From Bacteroidota bacterium (GTDB lineage: Bacteria > Bacteroidota > Ignavibacteria > Ignavibacteriales > Ignavibacteriaceae), in contig JAMCWE010000194.1 of assembly GCA_023475265.1 (NCBI GenBank), positions 1-45,876 of the forward strand: a DNA stretch of 45,876 bases, in the 5' to 3' direction. Position numbers and translations under genes: made by a program. Of the stretch, positions 7,184 to 16,014 are shown piece by piece. Below the pieces are notes generated by a model, which made no database searches, had not been told where the DNA came from, and saw only the letters and a list, made by a program, of their open reading frames with translations. Every line of letters begins with the position of its first letter. Within the stretch, counting starts at the first letter, position 1.

Positions 7184-9390
7184 TGTTCGTCTTGTTTGTC
7201 GTCGATTCCTTTTTCCATCTCATCTTGCTTTGGATATCTTATTCTCCGATGATGCTGACCAATTAAAATATTTATAAATGCCTCTTTTATTTTGTTTAGA
7301 TCGCTGAAAGTAATTGGAGATTCGTCAAGCTGACCATCTTCAACACGATTTTGAAGAATACTTTCAATTAAGTTTTCTACTTTTACAGGATCCGGCTCTT
7401 CAATTGATCTTACTGCCGACTCGCATCCATCTGCAAGCATTATAATTGCAGTTTCTTTTGAGTTCGGTTTTGGTCCCGGATATTTGTACTCTCCAACATC
7501 AACTTTTTCTTCGCCGTAAAGTTTTTTAGCCTTTTCATAAAAATATGTCATAACCATCGTGCCGTGATGCATTGGAATGAAATCAATTATTTCTTGCGGG
7601 ATATCATTTTCTTCAGCAAGCGAAATTCCTTCCCGAACATGTTTTACAATCAAGCTGACACTTTCTTCCGGTGTAAGATTTTCATGAATGTTCTGATTGT
7701 TCAGCTGATTCTCGACAAAGTTATGCGGCGTAATTGTTTTCCCAATATCATGATAATAAGCTCCAACTCGTGCTAAAAGCGGATTTGCCTTAATGCTTTC
7801 AGCAGCGGATTCGGCGAGCGTTCCCATAGTCATTGAATGATTAAATGTTCCTGGCGCTCTTCGTGCAAGTTCTTTTAACAAAGGCCGGTCAAAGTTAGAA
7901 AGCTCGAGCAAAGTTAAATCAGTTGTAATTTTAAATAATCTTTCGAAAAAAATTAAAAGACCGTAAGTCAACACCGGGCTAATCAAAGCATTCGATCCAG
8001 CAAAGGCAGCTTCTATCAAAATGTTTTCTAACGATGCAAATCTTTCTAATCCAAATGCAAGTAAAGCAACTAAATATCCAATAAGAATATAAAGGAAAGA
8101 GCGAAATATCTGGGAGCGGTTTTTAATATCGCGGACTGTATAAACAGAAAGTGCGCCGGCAAATAAATTCATTGCAGCAAATGTATAATCATTTCCTCTT
8201 AATGCGCCTGTGATAAGAACAATTATTACGGTTGAATAAAATCCAACCCTTGAATCAAAAATAATTGTAAGAAGCATAGAAACGACGGGAATAAAAATTA
8301 AAAATTGAAGAGGCGCATCGATAGGAATCTGATCCACCAAAAATGTTATGAAAGAAATGAAGACAAAACTTATTAACAGAAGAAGGATCTTTTGGTTATC
8401 ATGAAATATTCTTTTCCTGAAAAGAAAAAGATAAATGGTTAGAAGAGTTAATAGAAATGCAACATGAAGAACCTTCCCTAAAAATTGAAGCAGATTTCCT
8501 TCGCCTCCAACTTGCTCGCCCTTTGCTAATTTGTAGGATTCAATTTTTAGCTTTGCTTCTTTTGTTACTCTGTCGTGCTTAGCGATTATTCTTTCGTTCT
8601 CATTTACAATTCCACTGTACCTGGAAACATTACTTTGTGCTTGATCAATTTCTTCTTTAGTTAATCTTTGACTAAATACTAAATTGGGAAAAACAAAATG
8701 TGTGGCATATTCAATAAGGGCTTGTTTTAGCTCTGTCTGAAAATTCATTTTACTTATAGAATTCCCAATGTCATCTTTAGCAGTTGAAAGATCGAGCATG
8801 CTGCTAAACTTTACTATACGATCTACGTTGCCTGTCCTTATTGCAATACTGTCGCGCAGAATTTGCGAAGAATCTTTGTTTAGGATTCCAAAACCGTAAA
8901 TAATATTTATTTCATCGCGAACAACATCAAATAATCTTGAGAGTGTAATGCGTTTACTCAAAAGCAAATTTCTTTCTTCCTTTTTTAAATTCTTGAACGT
9001 ATTAAAAGATGCGGTGCTTAAAAATGTCGGATTAAAATCTTTAAGTGTATCAGTTGTTAATACACTGTCTATTACGTGAATAAGAAATTGATTGTAAGAT
9101 TTAAGTGAATCACTAGCTATTTGAGTTTCATCATCTCTTTTAATGAATACCGGATAAATACTTGCCGCTGCACTTTTTAATTCAGCTTTGTATGCATCCG
9201 GATCTTTTAAAACGGGGAAGCTGATTGGCGCAATTAGGTCATCATGAATCCAAATCGATCCAATTGAAACTTCCGATTCAATCGATTCTCCTTTCGGAAA
9301 CATCAACGCAATTAATATAATTGCTGAAAGTGCGATCAACAATTTAACTCGTAAACTGCTTCTTAATTTTGATTGTTTCTTTTCCGGCAT
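7180..9390 (-). CDS. pgpH: PgpH-like 7TM-HD membrane phosphohydrolase (probable cyclic di-AMP phosphodiesterase)
   Basis: 736 residues. One N-terminal helix (about 15-31), a long extracytoplasmic domain (about 35-300), seven helices (about 305-490) and a cytoplasmic HD domain (about 510-660). Metal ligands seen are His518 ('FNHSM'), His547-Asp548 ('YYHDIGK'), His584 ('VKHV'), His608/609 ('MHHGT') and Asp654 ('LADGCES'). The architecture is that of 7TMR-HDED proteins, whose characterised members (Listeria PgpH, YqfF) hydrolyse cyclic di-AMP to pApA. The substrate here is inferred. It starts the envelope operon: about 257 bases without a gene lie upstream, and the xerD-like start overlaps its stop. 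Confidence 0.88.
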   Translation of the reverse strand: MPEKKQSKLRSSLRVKLLIALSAIILIALMFPKGESIESEVSIGSIWIHDDLIAPISFPVLKDPDAYKAELKSAAASIYPVFIKRDDETQIASDSLKSYNQFLIHVIDSVLTTDTLKDFNPTFLSTASFNTFKNLKKEERNLLLSKRITLSRLFDVVRDEINIIYGFGILNKDSSQILRDSIAIRTGNVDRIVKFSSMLDLSTAKDDIGNSISKMNFQTELKQALIEYATHFVFPNLVFSQRLTKEEIDQAQSNVSRYSGIVNENERIIAKHDRVTKEAKLKIESYKLAKGEQVGGEGNLLQFLGKVLHVAFLLTLLTIYLFLFRKRIFHDNQKILLLLISFVFISFITFLVDQIPIDAPLQFLIFIPVVSMLLTIIFDSRVGFYSTVIIVLITGALRGNDYTFAAMNLFAGALSVYTVRDIKNRSQIFRSFLYILIGYLVALLAFGLERFASLENILIEAAFAGSNALISPVLTYGLLIFFERLFKITTDLTLLELSNFDRPLLKELARRAPGTFNHSMTMGTLAESAAESIKANPLLARVGAYYHDIGKTITPHNFVENQLNNQNIHENLTPEESVSLIVKHVREGISLAEENDIPQEIIDFIPMHHGTMVMTYFYEKAKKLYGEEKVDVGEYKYPGPKPNSKETAIIMLADGCESAVRSIEEPDPVKVENLIESILQNRVEDGQLDESPITFSDLNKIKEAFINILIGQHHRRIRYPKQDEMEKGIDDKQDEQ

Positions 9391-9453
9391 TTATTAGTCA
9401 ATTGATAATTAAAAATATGAATTTTAGAAAACACAACCTTCTACAAATATGGC

Positions 9454-9469
9454 ATTCATGTTCATGAAT
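9454..9469. promoter_or_regulatory. Perfect inverted repeat upstream of the pgpH-like operon
   Basis: Two 7-base arms (ATTCATG / CATGAAT) separated by TT form a perfect palindrome. It lies 64 bases upstream of the pgpH-like start, within the 257-base gap before the next gene. No T-tract follows on the minus strand, so it is a better candidate for a protein-binding operator than for a terminator. No regulator can be named. The rest of the gap is A+T-rich without another recognisable element. Confidence 0.3.
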
Positions 9470-9647
9470 AAAAAATCAAAAGCTTAATTTCTTATTTGTA
9501 ATGTTTAACAAATTTATAGTTTTCTTGCTGTAATTTATAGCTTGTAGAATTAAATTGATAGAAAAATAATTACTAAAATTTTGGAAGTAAAATGTTCAAA
9601 TTATGAAATGAAAAATATATGGTATTTCATCAAAATTCTTTAACTTT

Positions 9648-10061
9648 TCATTGCGGTTGAGAGACTTTTGAATTTGGAACAATTGTAAAGCCATGAATGC
9701 CAACATCCGAAATAGAATTTCCATTTTTGAATGGTACCCAAAATAATCCTTGTGAACTGCCTGTTTTAGTTTCATTTGGTTTCAAAATTCCTTCAACTTT
9801 TATAATATGCTTTAAAGTATCGGAAAGAAAAATTAAATCGAATTTATAATTAACTTTAAAATTGTTAAGATTGACTAGCTTCACTACTACGCCGTCATTT
9901 TTATTATCCGCTTTTGCATACCAGATAAAATAAGCAGTTACACTGTCTTTTTGAAATAAGAATGTCCAAGGCCCATGTTCAGGCATAAGTTCCTGAGTAA
10001 AGCTTTTAGTATGCAGAAGGAAAGCCAGGACAAAAATAAATTTTATCCACCGGCTAAACAT
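9648..10061 (-). CDS. Small secreted protein of unknown function
   Basis: 137 residues. It has a clear N-terminal signal peptide (basic 'MFSRWIK', hydrophobic core, likely cleavage around residue 22 near 'TKSFTQ'). The mature part of about 115 residues alternates hydrophobic and polar residues as in a beta-sandwich: 'VVKLVNLNNFKVNYKFDLIF', then 'GILKPNETKTGSS', then 'LFWVPFKNG'. That pattern resembles small immunoglobulin-like periplasmic domains, but I recognise no family. It lies 31 bases downstream of the GH2 gene on the same strand and may be cotranscribed with it. Confidence 0.6.
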   Translation of the reverse strand: MFSRWIKFIFVLAFLLHTKSFTQELMPEHGPWTFLFQKDSVTAYFIWYAKADNKNDGVVVKLVNLNNFKVNYKFDLIFLSDTLKHIIKVEGILKPNETKTGSSQGLFWVPFKNGNSISDVGIHGFTIVPNSKVSQPQ

Positions 10062-10092
10062 TTTTTCTTTTTATTTAATTAATAAAAAATCT

Positions 10093-12711
10093 TTATTCTA
10101 CATTCCAGCCAGAAATTTTGATAGATGGTTTTTTACCATCTAAATCTTCTTTATAAACGTATCCGCGTATAATTCTGCTTTCACCAGGCAGAAGGGAAAA
10201 ATAATTATCATCAAGAAAAATAGGTAATACCGGTTCGCCATTTTTACCTTTATCAATCATTATTTCAATTTGAAATGCTAATTTGTCAGTAGGATTTTTC
10301 AAATTGATGGTGAAATAATCTTTATCCTCTTTGTTTGTAAATTCATTTTTAACTTCAAGTCTTGTTTTAGGAAGATTATTCAGTTCAGTTAAATTAGCAA
10401 ATCCTTTTTCGGGAGTAACGAAACCATTTGTCTTTGCTGTATCAAGATCATCAGCTTGAGGCGATAAACAATAAAAATTATTGCTGACGATTTTATTCTT
10501 ATCATATAATTTCAGATCAACAAAATAAGTTTTGCTTAAACCGGAAATATTTGGCAGCTGTACGACTTGCTTGGAAATATTTGCCGCAAGTTCAAAAAAA
10601 ATATTTTTAGAAAATTTATTAGAAAGATCAAGGTTTAAAACCTTAATTTCTGCTTTTAAGTCTTTATACTCATTAAGTGTATTATTTATTACATCAATTC
10701 CGTTTGTACCGTAATTATATTGAATGTGAATTGGTTCGCCGGCTTTTCTTGCGCCGTAAAAAGCTCCGGTTGGCATTAAATAATAATCGTATAGCTGCCA
10801 CCAAAGTTTTGGCCAAGCAGAATTGTACATCCATTGAATTACACCGGTTGAATTAAATTTATTTGCATCAAAAGCTTCATACATTGCTCGCATAGCTTCG
10901 TAATTTGTAAATTGAGCTTTGCGTTCATAATCTTCCAAACTCGATGGCGCGCCGAGTCTTCTATCAATTGCTTCATTATAAGTTGTAAGATTCTCAAATC
11001 TAAATCTGCTGCAATGATAAATCCATTCGCTGTTGATCGGCCATAACGAATCTTTCGGAATCATTTTCTCTAAACTTGAAACCGGAGGAACTTGTGGTCC
11101 TGGACCTGTTTCCGTATTAAAGCCAAACGCACCTCCGTCTTTTTTATCGATGTACCAATAATCAGGCGGAACATAATCATATGGACCGCGCATTTTAACA
11201 GCAGTCTTTCCTGTCAGCTCGCTTTTATGTTCTGCTGCCGAAGCAACATAAGGACGAGTTGGATCGTCGTTAGATAAAATTGCCAAATATTTTTTTTCAA
11301 GTTCAGGCCTCGGCAATTTGTCGCTTCCGTAAAGCCATAAAAAAATGCTTGGATGATTACGAAGCCACTTAATTTGATCTTTCCATGATTGGGCAATCAA
11401 TTGCATGTCTTCAGATGATTTTATTCCGCCAAATTGATCCGCCGGTTTTCCAAGAACTCCTTCCCATTCCCACTGAGCGCTCCAGCCGACCATAATCAGA
11501 ATTCCTTTTTCATCACAAAGATTGTAAATGTCCTCTCCTTCACCCCAGAAGCCTTCCATGCGGATGGTATTGAGGTTCATCTGTTTTGCATAATCGATTT
11601 GAGCAACTAAATTTTTGTAAGAATTATTGAGAAGCATGTTATCTGTCCAGCCGCCGCCGCGAATTAAGATTTTTTTCCCGTTCAATTTAAATCCGCGGAA
11701 ACCATCCGAAGTGAAATAATCAGAAACTTGCCTGATTCCGAATTTTAAATTCTTTTCATCAGAAATTTCATTTTTGATTTTGAAAGTTAGTGTTAAATCA
11801 TAAAGTTCTGGTTTGCCGAAATCGTGCGTCCACCATAGTCTTGGATTGTGAATTATGAATTGAGAAAATTCTTTCGGAGAAAAACTTATTAATTTTGATT
11901 CATTCGGTTCCAAAGAAACTTGCTTGGAAAAATTGATTGATCCGATTTTCCCTTCAATTATTCCGTTAACTTTTTTATCGCTGTTGTTCTGAATTTCCGA
12001 AGTAATTGTCAGCTCGGCTTTTTTCAAAGTAACGGTATCGACGTCAGTTTTAACAAAAGGGAAGTTGATAGAAACATCGCCGGATAATTCCAAACTAACC
12101 GGACGCCACAATCCCATATTTCTATCTGCCGGCTCAGGATTCCAATCAACAAATCCCATTGTCGGATCTCCTTTTACCGGTGGAATAATCTCGACTGCTA
12201 AAATATTTTTCGAACCAAACTTTGCAGCTTTGCTAATATTAATTTCAAACCTGCGAAAGCATCCTTCAACTGAATCTGACTTCGCTACCTGAATTCCATT
12301 TAGCCAAATATTTGCGCGATAATTTATTCCATTAAAAAATAATTTCGCTGTATTTATGTTTTTGTTCTTAGGAATTTCAAATTCAGTTCGGTACCACCAG
12401 GATTTCTTAAAGGGTTCCGGAGAAATCTTATCTAAATTTTTGTCGAAGAAAATATCATTATAGACTTTATTCTTTACCAATGCGGCTAAAACAGTTGTCG
12501 GAACTTCAGCATGATACCAGCCATTAGTATTAAAAGCCGGCGTGGAAATTTGTTCGCCGGTTTCTTTTATTTTTTCGGATGATTGAATGAACCAGTTATT
12601 TTTCAATTTCATTTTGTAATTAGTTTTATCTTTAGCATAGTTAAACGATGCAGTAAGGAAAAATATAATTAATAAGAAACTAGAAAATAGTCTATAACCG
12701 TATTTGAACAT
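10093..12711 (-). CDS. Glycoside hydrolase family 2, exo-beta-D-glucosaminidase-like, secreted
   Basis: 872 residues from ATG 12711, which has GGAG seven bases upstream and is followed directly by a signal peptide ('LFSSFLLIIFFLTASFNYA'). An in-frame ATG at 12813 would put 34 residues before the signal peptide and is rejected. Domains: GH2 sugar-binding beta-sandwich (about 30-210, 'WWYRTEFEIP'), immunoglobulin-like domain, TIM barrel (about 325-600), then C-terminal beta domains. Instead of the usual GH2 'NE', the acid/base motif is 'LYGSD' (Asp464) with a nucleophile Glu534 in 'NTETGPG'. Asp instead of Glu in this place marks the CsxA subfamily, which removes glucosamine from chitosan ends. 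Substrate is inferred from that motif; a mannosidase-like activity is the alternative. Confidence 0.85.
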   Translation of the reverse strand: MFKYGYRLFSSFLLIIFFLTASFNYAKDKTNYKMKLKNNWFIQSSEKIKETGEQISTPAFNTNGWYHAEVPTTVLAALVKNKVYNDIFFDKNLDKISPEPFKKSWWYRTEFEIPKNKNINTAKLFFNGINYRANIWLNGIQVAKSDSVEGCFRRFEINISKAAKFGSKNILAVEIIPPVKGDPTMGFVDWNPEPADRNMGLWRPVSLELSGDVSINFPFVKTDVDTVTLKKAELTITSEIQNNSDKKVNGIIEGKIGSINFSKQVSLEPNESKLISFSPKEFSQFIIHNPRLWWTHDFGKPELYDLTLTFKIKNEISDEKNLKFGIRQVSDYFTSDGFRGFKLNGKKILIRGGGWTDNMLLNNSYKNLVAQIDYAKQMNLNTIRMEGFWGEGEDIYNLCDEKGILIMVGWSAQWEWEGVLGKPADQFGGIKSSEDMQLIAQSWKDQIKWLRNHPSIFLWLYGSDKLPRPELEKKYLAILSNDDPTRPYVASAAEHKSELTGKTAVKMRGPYDYVPPDYWYIDKKDGGAFGFNTETGPGPQVPPVSSLEKMIPKDSLWPINSEWIYHCSRFRFENLTTYNEAIDRRLGAPSSLEDYERKAQFTNYEAMRAMYEAFDANKFNSTGVIQWMYNSAWPKLWWQLYDYYLMPTGAFYGARKAGEPIHIQYNYGTNGIDVINNTLNEYKDLKAEIKVLNLDLSNKFSKNIFFELAANISKQVVQLPNISGLSKTYFVDLKLYDKNKIVSNNFYCLSPQADDLDTAKTNGFVTPEKGFANLTELNNLPKTRLEVKNEFTNKEDKDYFTINLKNPTDKLAFQIEIMIDKGKNGEPVLPIFLDDNYFSLLPGESRIIRGYVYKEDLDGKKPSIKISGWNVE

Positions 12712-12874
12712 TGAAATCTCCAGTCTTAATTTTAATTGGTAAAAGAAAGTCCGCCGATAATTGAATGCTGAAATTTCACATTCCCTTAATTTTGATAATT
12801 GATTTACATACAACTTGAATGTTAATCTACAGATAAGAATTCAAATTGAAAAGTAATGCCACAATATAATTTTG

Positions 12875-13753
12875 TTAATTTTTTTCTTTGGCTTTTATCC
12901 AGCAATTTTTTATTGGTTCTACATTTTTACTCTCACCTGCAAAAGGCAAGTTATAAAAATCTTCAATTGTTCTAAGCACATAGTAATGATTAATTTTTTC
13001 AGAATAACTTCCGCCTTTTACCATTTCTCCGATAAAGAAAGTTGGTATATGGTTACCGTTGAGATCATTATCTTCATCGAAAGTAAAAATAATAAGTGAA
13101 TTATGTTTCAAGCTCCATTTAATTAATCCACTAAGATTTTTCTTAATCCATTTGTCGCCAAGAATTATTCGATCCGGATCTTTCCCGTCGTGCATATCAT
13201 TTTTAACATTTGGAATTACAAATGAAACCGTTGGAAGTTTTCGATAATCACTTGGAAAATCTTTAAATGAAAGATTTAGTTTTTTTGGTATTCCATTAAT
13301 TTTTGAATCCTGCCAGTTAACCCACGGATTATGGCGTCTTGCATAATTGCCTAAATAATTTCCGTTGTATCCTGTTGATGGTAGATCTTCCGAGTAGCCA
13401 GCGAATGAATAACTGTGCGATAATAATTCAGCGCCTAGATTTGGTTCAGAGAAAGGAAGATTCTTTGGGCGGTCATCATTGTCAATTCCACAAGTTGAAC
13501 CGGCAAAGAATGCCAAATAATTTGGCTGGCTTGGATGAGTTACTGCAAAACTATTTGTAAATAAAGCGCAGTGTTTATTATTAATAAGTGAATTTATATA
13601 AGGGGCTGCTTTAGATCCAATGATTTGTTCATATGCATGGTTTTCAAGAATGACCACCAGAACATGATCTGGCTTTTTAATTTGAGCTTCTGTTATCATA
13701 CTTAAAAAGAAAAACATAATCGGTAAAAAGTAATTTAGATATTTCGATTTCAT
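12875..13753 (-). CDS. Secreted phosphoesterase of the PF04185 (acid phosphatase/phospholipase C) family
   Basis: 292 residues with a signal peptide (residues 1-23, ending 'MITEAQ'). Metal- and phosphate-site motifs of the alkaline-phosphatase superfamily branch PF04185 are seen: 'VVILENHAYEQI' at the start, 'THPSQPNYLAFFAGS' with the nucleophile-region Ser/Thr, 'NDMHDG' and 'FTFDEDND'. Family members are acid phosphatases or phospholipases C that act outside the cytoplasm. The length fits the smaller acid-phosphatase type. It lies between the GH2 gene (163 bases) and the spermidine-synthase-like gene on the same strand, and may have its own promoter. Substrate is unknown. Confidence 0.85.
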   Translation of the reverse strand: MKSKYLNYFLPIMFFFLSMITEAQIKKPDHVLVVILENHAYEQIIGSKAAPYINSLINNKHCALFTNSFAVTHPSQPNYLAFFAGSTCGIDNDDRPKNLPFSEPNLGAELLSHSYSFAGYSEDLPSTGYNGNYLGNYARRHNPWVNWQDSKINGIPKKLNLSFKDFPSDYRKLPTVSFVIPNVKNDMHDGKDPDRIILGDKWIKKNLSGLIKWSLKHNSLIIFTFDEDNDLNGNHIPTFFIGEMVKGGSYSEKINHYYVLRTIEDFYNLPFAGESKNVEPIKNCWIKAKEKN

Positions 13754-13839
13754 CTAAGCCTCATTATATAAATTGTTGTTAGTGAATTTGCAAATTTATA
13801 TCTAAAGATTTATTAATTCACAACACATTTAGGCTGCTG

Positions 13840-16002
13840 TTAAATTAAAATAAGCGATAAGATTGATAAGATTCCAATAACATTTCCTGTTGTTAATAAT
13901 CCAAGCATTGGAATTAAGAAAAGACTTGCAGCGATTGATCCAGCCGATCCGCCCAAAAGATCAGCAGAGTAGAGTGGTGAAATTACTTTTAATTGATCTT
14001 TCACTTTAAGAAAACTTGAGTAAGCAAAAATTCCGGCAACTAAAAAACCGGTTAAAAATAAAATGAAAGATGTAATGCTTAAATCTGTAACTAAATTTCT
14101 TTTAATTAAAAATTCAAAAGAAAAATTTAACAAGGCAATTGATCCGATTAAGAATATGCCTAAGGCATAATCAGTGAAACGGCTTTTATTTTTTAAGTGA
14201 TAAAATTTATCAACCGAAAACGACCCAATGGTTAGTCCCGCCATGAAAGCAGTTAATAAAATTCCGATGTTTTGATATAGTATTCCGCTGTTGGTTTGGT
14301 AATTGAGGATAAGCATCGTCTCTGTAATCATACCGATAAATCCGGCAAGAAAAACCAGCAGCCATCGGCGCAAGATGATCCAAAATCTTCCTGCTATAAA
14401 AATAATTGAAATGATTATTAGCATTAACGTCATTGCAAAATAATTTTTGCTAAGGCTGCGGGTAAAATCAGATAAATCAGTTTGAATAAAATCCGGGAAA
14501 AATTTCGAAAGCCAAATTGAAGTTGTGTACTGATAACAAATTGGTTTTACATCCGTATTTATTGGGGCATTTTCTTTTGATAATAAATCCGAGATTTGAA
14601 TAAATCTGTCGTTGGTATAAATGTAGTGAACATATTGCGGGCTTACTAATTTTGTATTTAATTTTCGCGCGGTTAATCTTTCCGCAAGAATTTTATCATT
14701 TGTTTCTAGCTTATCATAAGAACCAATTATAATGTTTGTTGTACCCGGCAGAATGATAACATTCGGGAATACGGATTTTAATGCTCGATAAATACTTGCA
14801 TTTCTCTTTGTAAGCTGAAGCGTCCATAAATTTTCTGACGAGCGAAGACGAAGTGCAATTATTCCTTTGTCGTTCAGTTTTGCAAAACATTTTTCAAAGA
14901 ATTCTTTCGTGTAAAATCTATTAGTTAGACCGGAAGAAGGTTCAGGCATTCCGATTAAAATAACATCATATTCCAAACATGTATTTAGGAAAATTCTCGG
15001 GTCATCAATAATGATTCGAACATTTGAATTAGTTATTGATCTCTTAAAATCTTCCGGTAAATATTTTCTTGTAATATCAATTAATTTCTCATTCAACTCC
15101 ACATAATCTATTTTCTCAGGTTTATATTTTGAAAGCTCATAAATAATTCCTTCCATTCCTCCGCCGAGAACAAGCACCTTAGAAGGCTGCTGGTGATGCA
15201 TTAAAGTTAAGTGAACAAATTCTTCCGCCGAAGTACTTTCTGTTTCAAATGAAAGCGCATCATTTTCGAATACTGAAATTTGTCCTTCCAATGAAGTTAC
15301 TGTGATCCGGCTGTATGGCGTATCTTTTACTTCTACTAAATTCGGATGATTCTGTTTTGTCATTAAAAAATCTAAAGGAGAAGGAAATACTAAAGCAGCA
15401 ATTGAAATGATGATAAATAATGAAGCGACAAAACTAATTGCACTTTTGTTTTCTTTTCTTTTATGGAAAAGTATAAAGCTAAAAGTAATTAAACCGCAAA
15501 GAAGAATTGATTCAAAATTCTGAATGCCAAATATCAAAAATAAAGTAGAAGCAATTCCGCCAAGTATTCCTCCTGCGCTTTCGATTGCATAAGCTTTTGC
15601 AAGTGTTTTATTTTCTGCAACAAAAATTTTTGCGGTTTGTTGAAATAACACACCAACCAAAATGCTGATTGGAAGAATAGAAATTATAATTGCAATTAAT
15701 TGGATATAGAATGGTAAATAAGCACCTGGCATACCTAAAAAAATTAATCTAATTGAGCGGATAAAGATAACGTCTGCAAAAAATAAAATTCCCCAGATGA
15801 GAAATAAAAATTTTAATTGAGTTAGGTTAAGGAAAAATTTTCTTTTGCCGGTAAGCGAACCGATTGCGGTTCCTAATAACCAGAAGCCGAGACTAATAAT
15901 ATAAATTAATTCTATTCCGAAGAATGCTACATTCAATTCGCGGAGAATTAATACTTGTCCGAGAATTGAAATAAATCCTATAATTAGAAGATATATAAAC
16001 AC
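13840..16002 (-). CDS. Membrane-embedded spermidine-synthase-like protein with altered active site
   Basis: 720 residues in three parts: an N-terminal set of hydrophobic helices (about 1-210), a cytosolic Rossmann domain of spermidine-synthase type (about 225-495), and a second helix set (about 515-720). The nucleotide loop reads 'VLVLGGGMEGI' (273-283) and the acidic loop 'VELNEKLID'. Where aminopropyltransferases have the catalytic Asp in 'DVIIVDxxDP', this protein has 'DVILIGMPEP' (346-355): Gly replaces the key Asp and Glu replaces the second. It probably binds a decarboxylated SAM-like or SAM ligand but is unlikely to make spermidine in the canonical way. The stop codons and 12-base spacing put it as the third gene of the Memo/radical SAM operon, pointing to a joint pathway. 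The true reaction is unknown. Confidence 0.8.
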   Translation of the reverse strand: MFIYLLIIGFISILGQVLILRELNVAFFGIELIYIISLGFWLLGTAIGSLTGKRKFFLNLTQLKFLFLIWGILFFADVIFIRSIRLIFLGMPGAYLPFYIQLIAIIISILPISILVGVLFQQTAKIFVAENKTLAKAYAIESAGGILGGIASTLFLIFGIQNFESILLCGLITFSFILFHKRKENKSAISFVASLFIIISIAALVFPSPLDFLMTKQNHPNLVEVKDTPYSRITVTSLEGQISVFENDALSFETESTSAEEFVHLTLMHHQQPSKVLVLGGGMEGIIYELSKYKPEKIDYVELNEKLIDITRKYLPEDFKRSITNSNVRIIIDDPRIFLNTCLEYDVILIGMPEPSSGLTNRFYTKEFFEKCFAKLNDKGIIALRLRSSENLWTLQLTKRNASIYRALKSVFPNVIILPGTTNIIIGSYDKLETNDKILAERLTARKLNTKLVSPQYVHYIYTNDRFIQISDLLSKENAPINTDVKPICYQYTTSIWLSKFFPDFIQTDLSDFTRSLSKNYFAMTLMLIIISIIFIAGRFWIILRRWLLVFLAGFIGMITETMLILNYQTNSGILYQNIGILLTAFMAGLTIGSFSVDKFYHLKNKSRFTDYALGIFLIGSIALLNFSFEFLIKRNLVTDLSITSFILFLTGFLVAGIFAYSSFLKVKDQLKVISPLYSADLLGGSAGSIAASLFLIPMLGLLTTGNVIGILSILSLILI

Positions 16003-16014
16003 ATTATATTTTTA

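Noticed and set aside
12712-12813. A 34-residue N-terminal extension of the GH2 protein
   Set aside because: The signal peptide begins at the internal ATG 12711, which has a GGAG site. Residues before it are not secretory.
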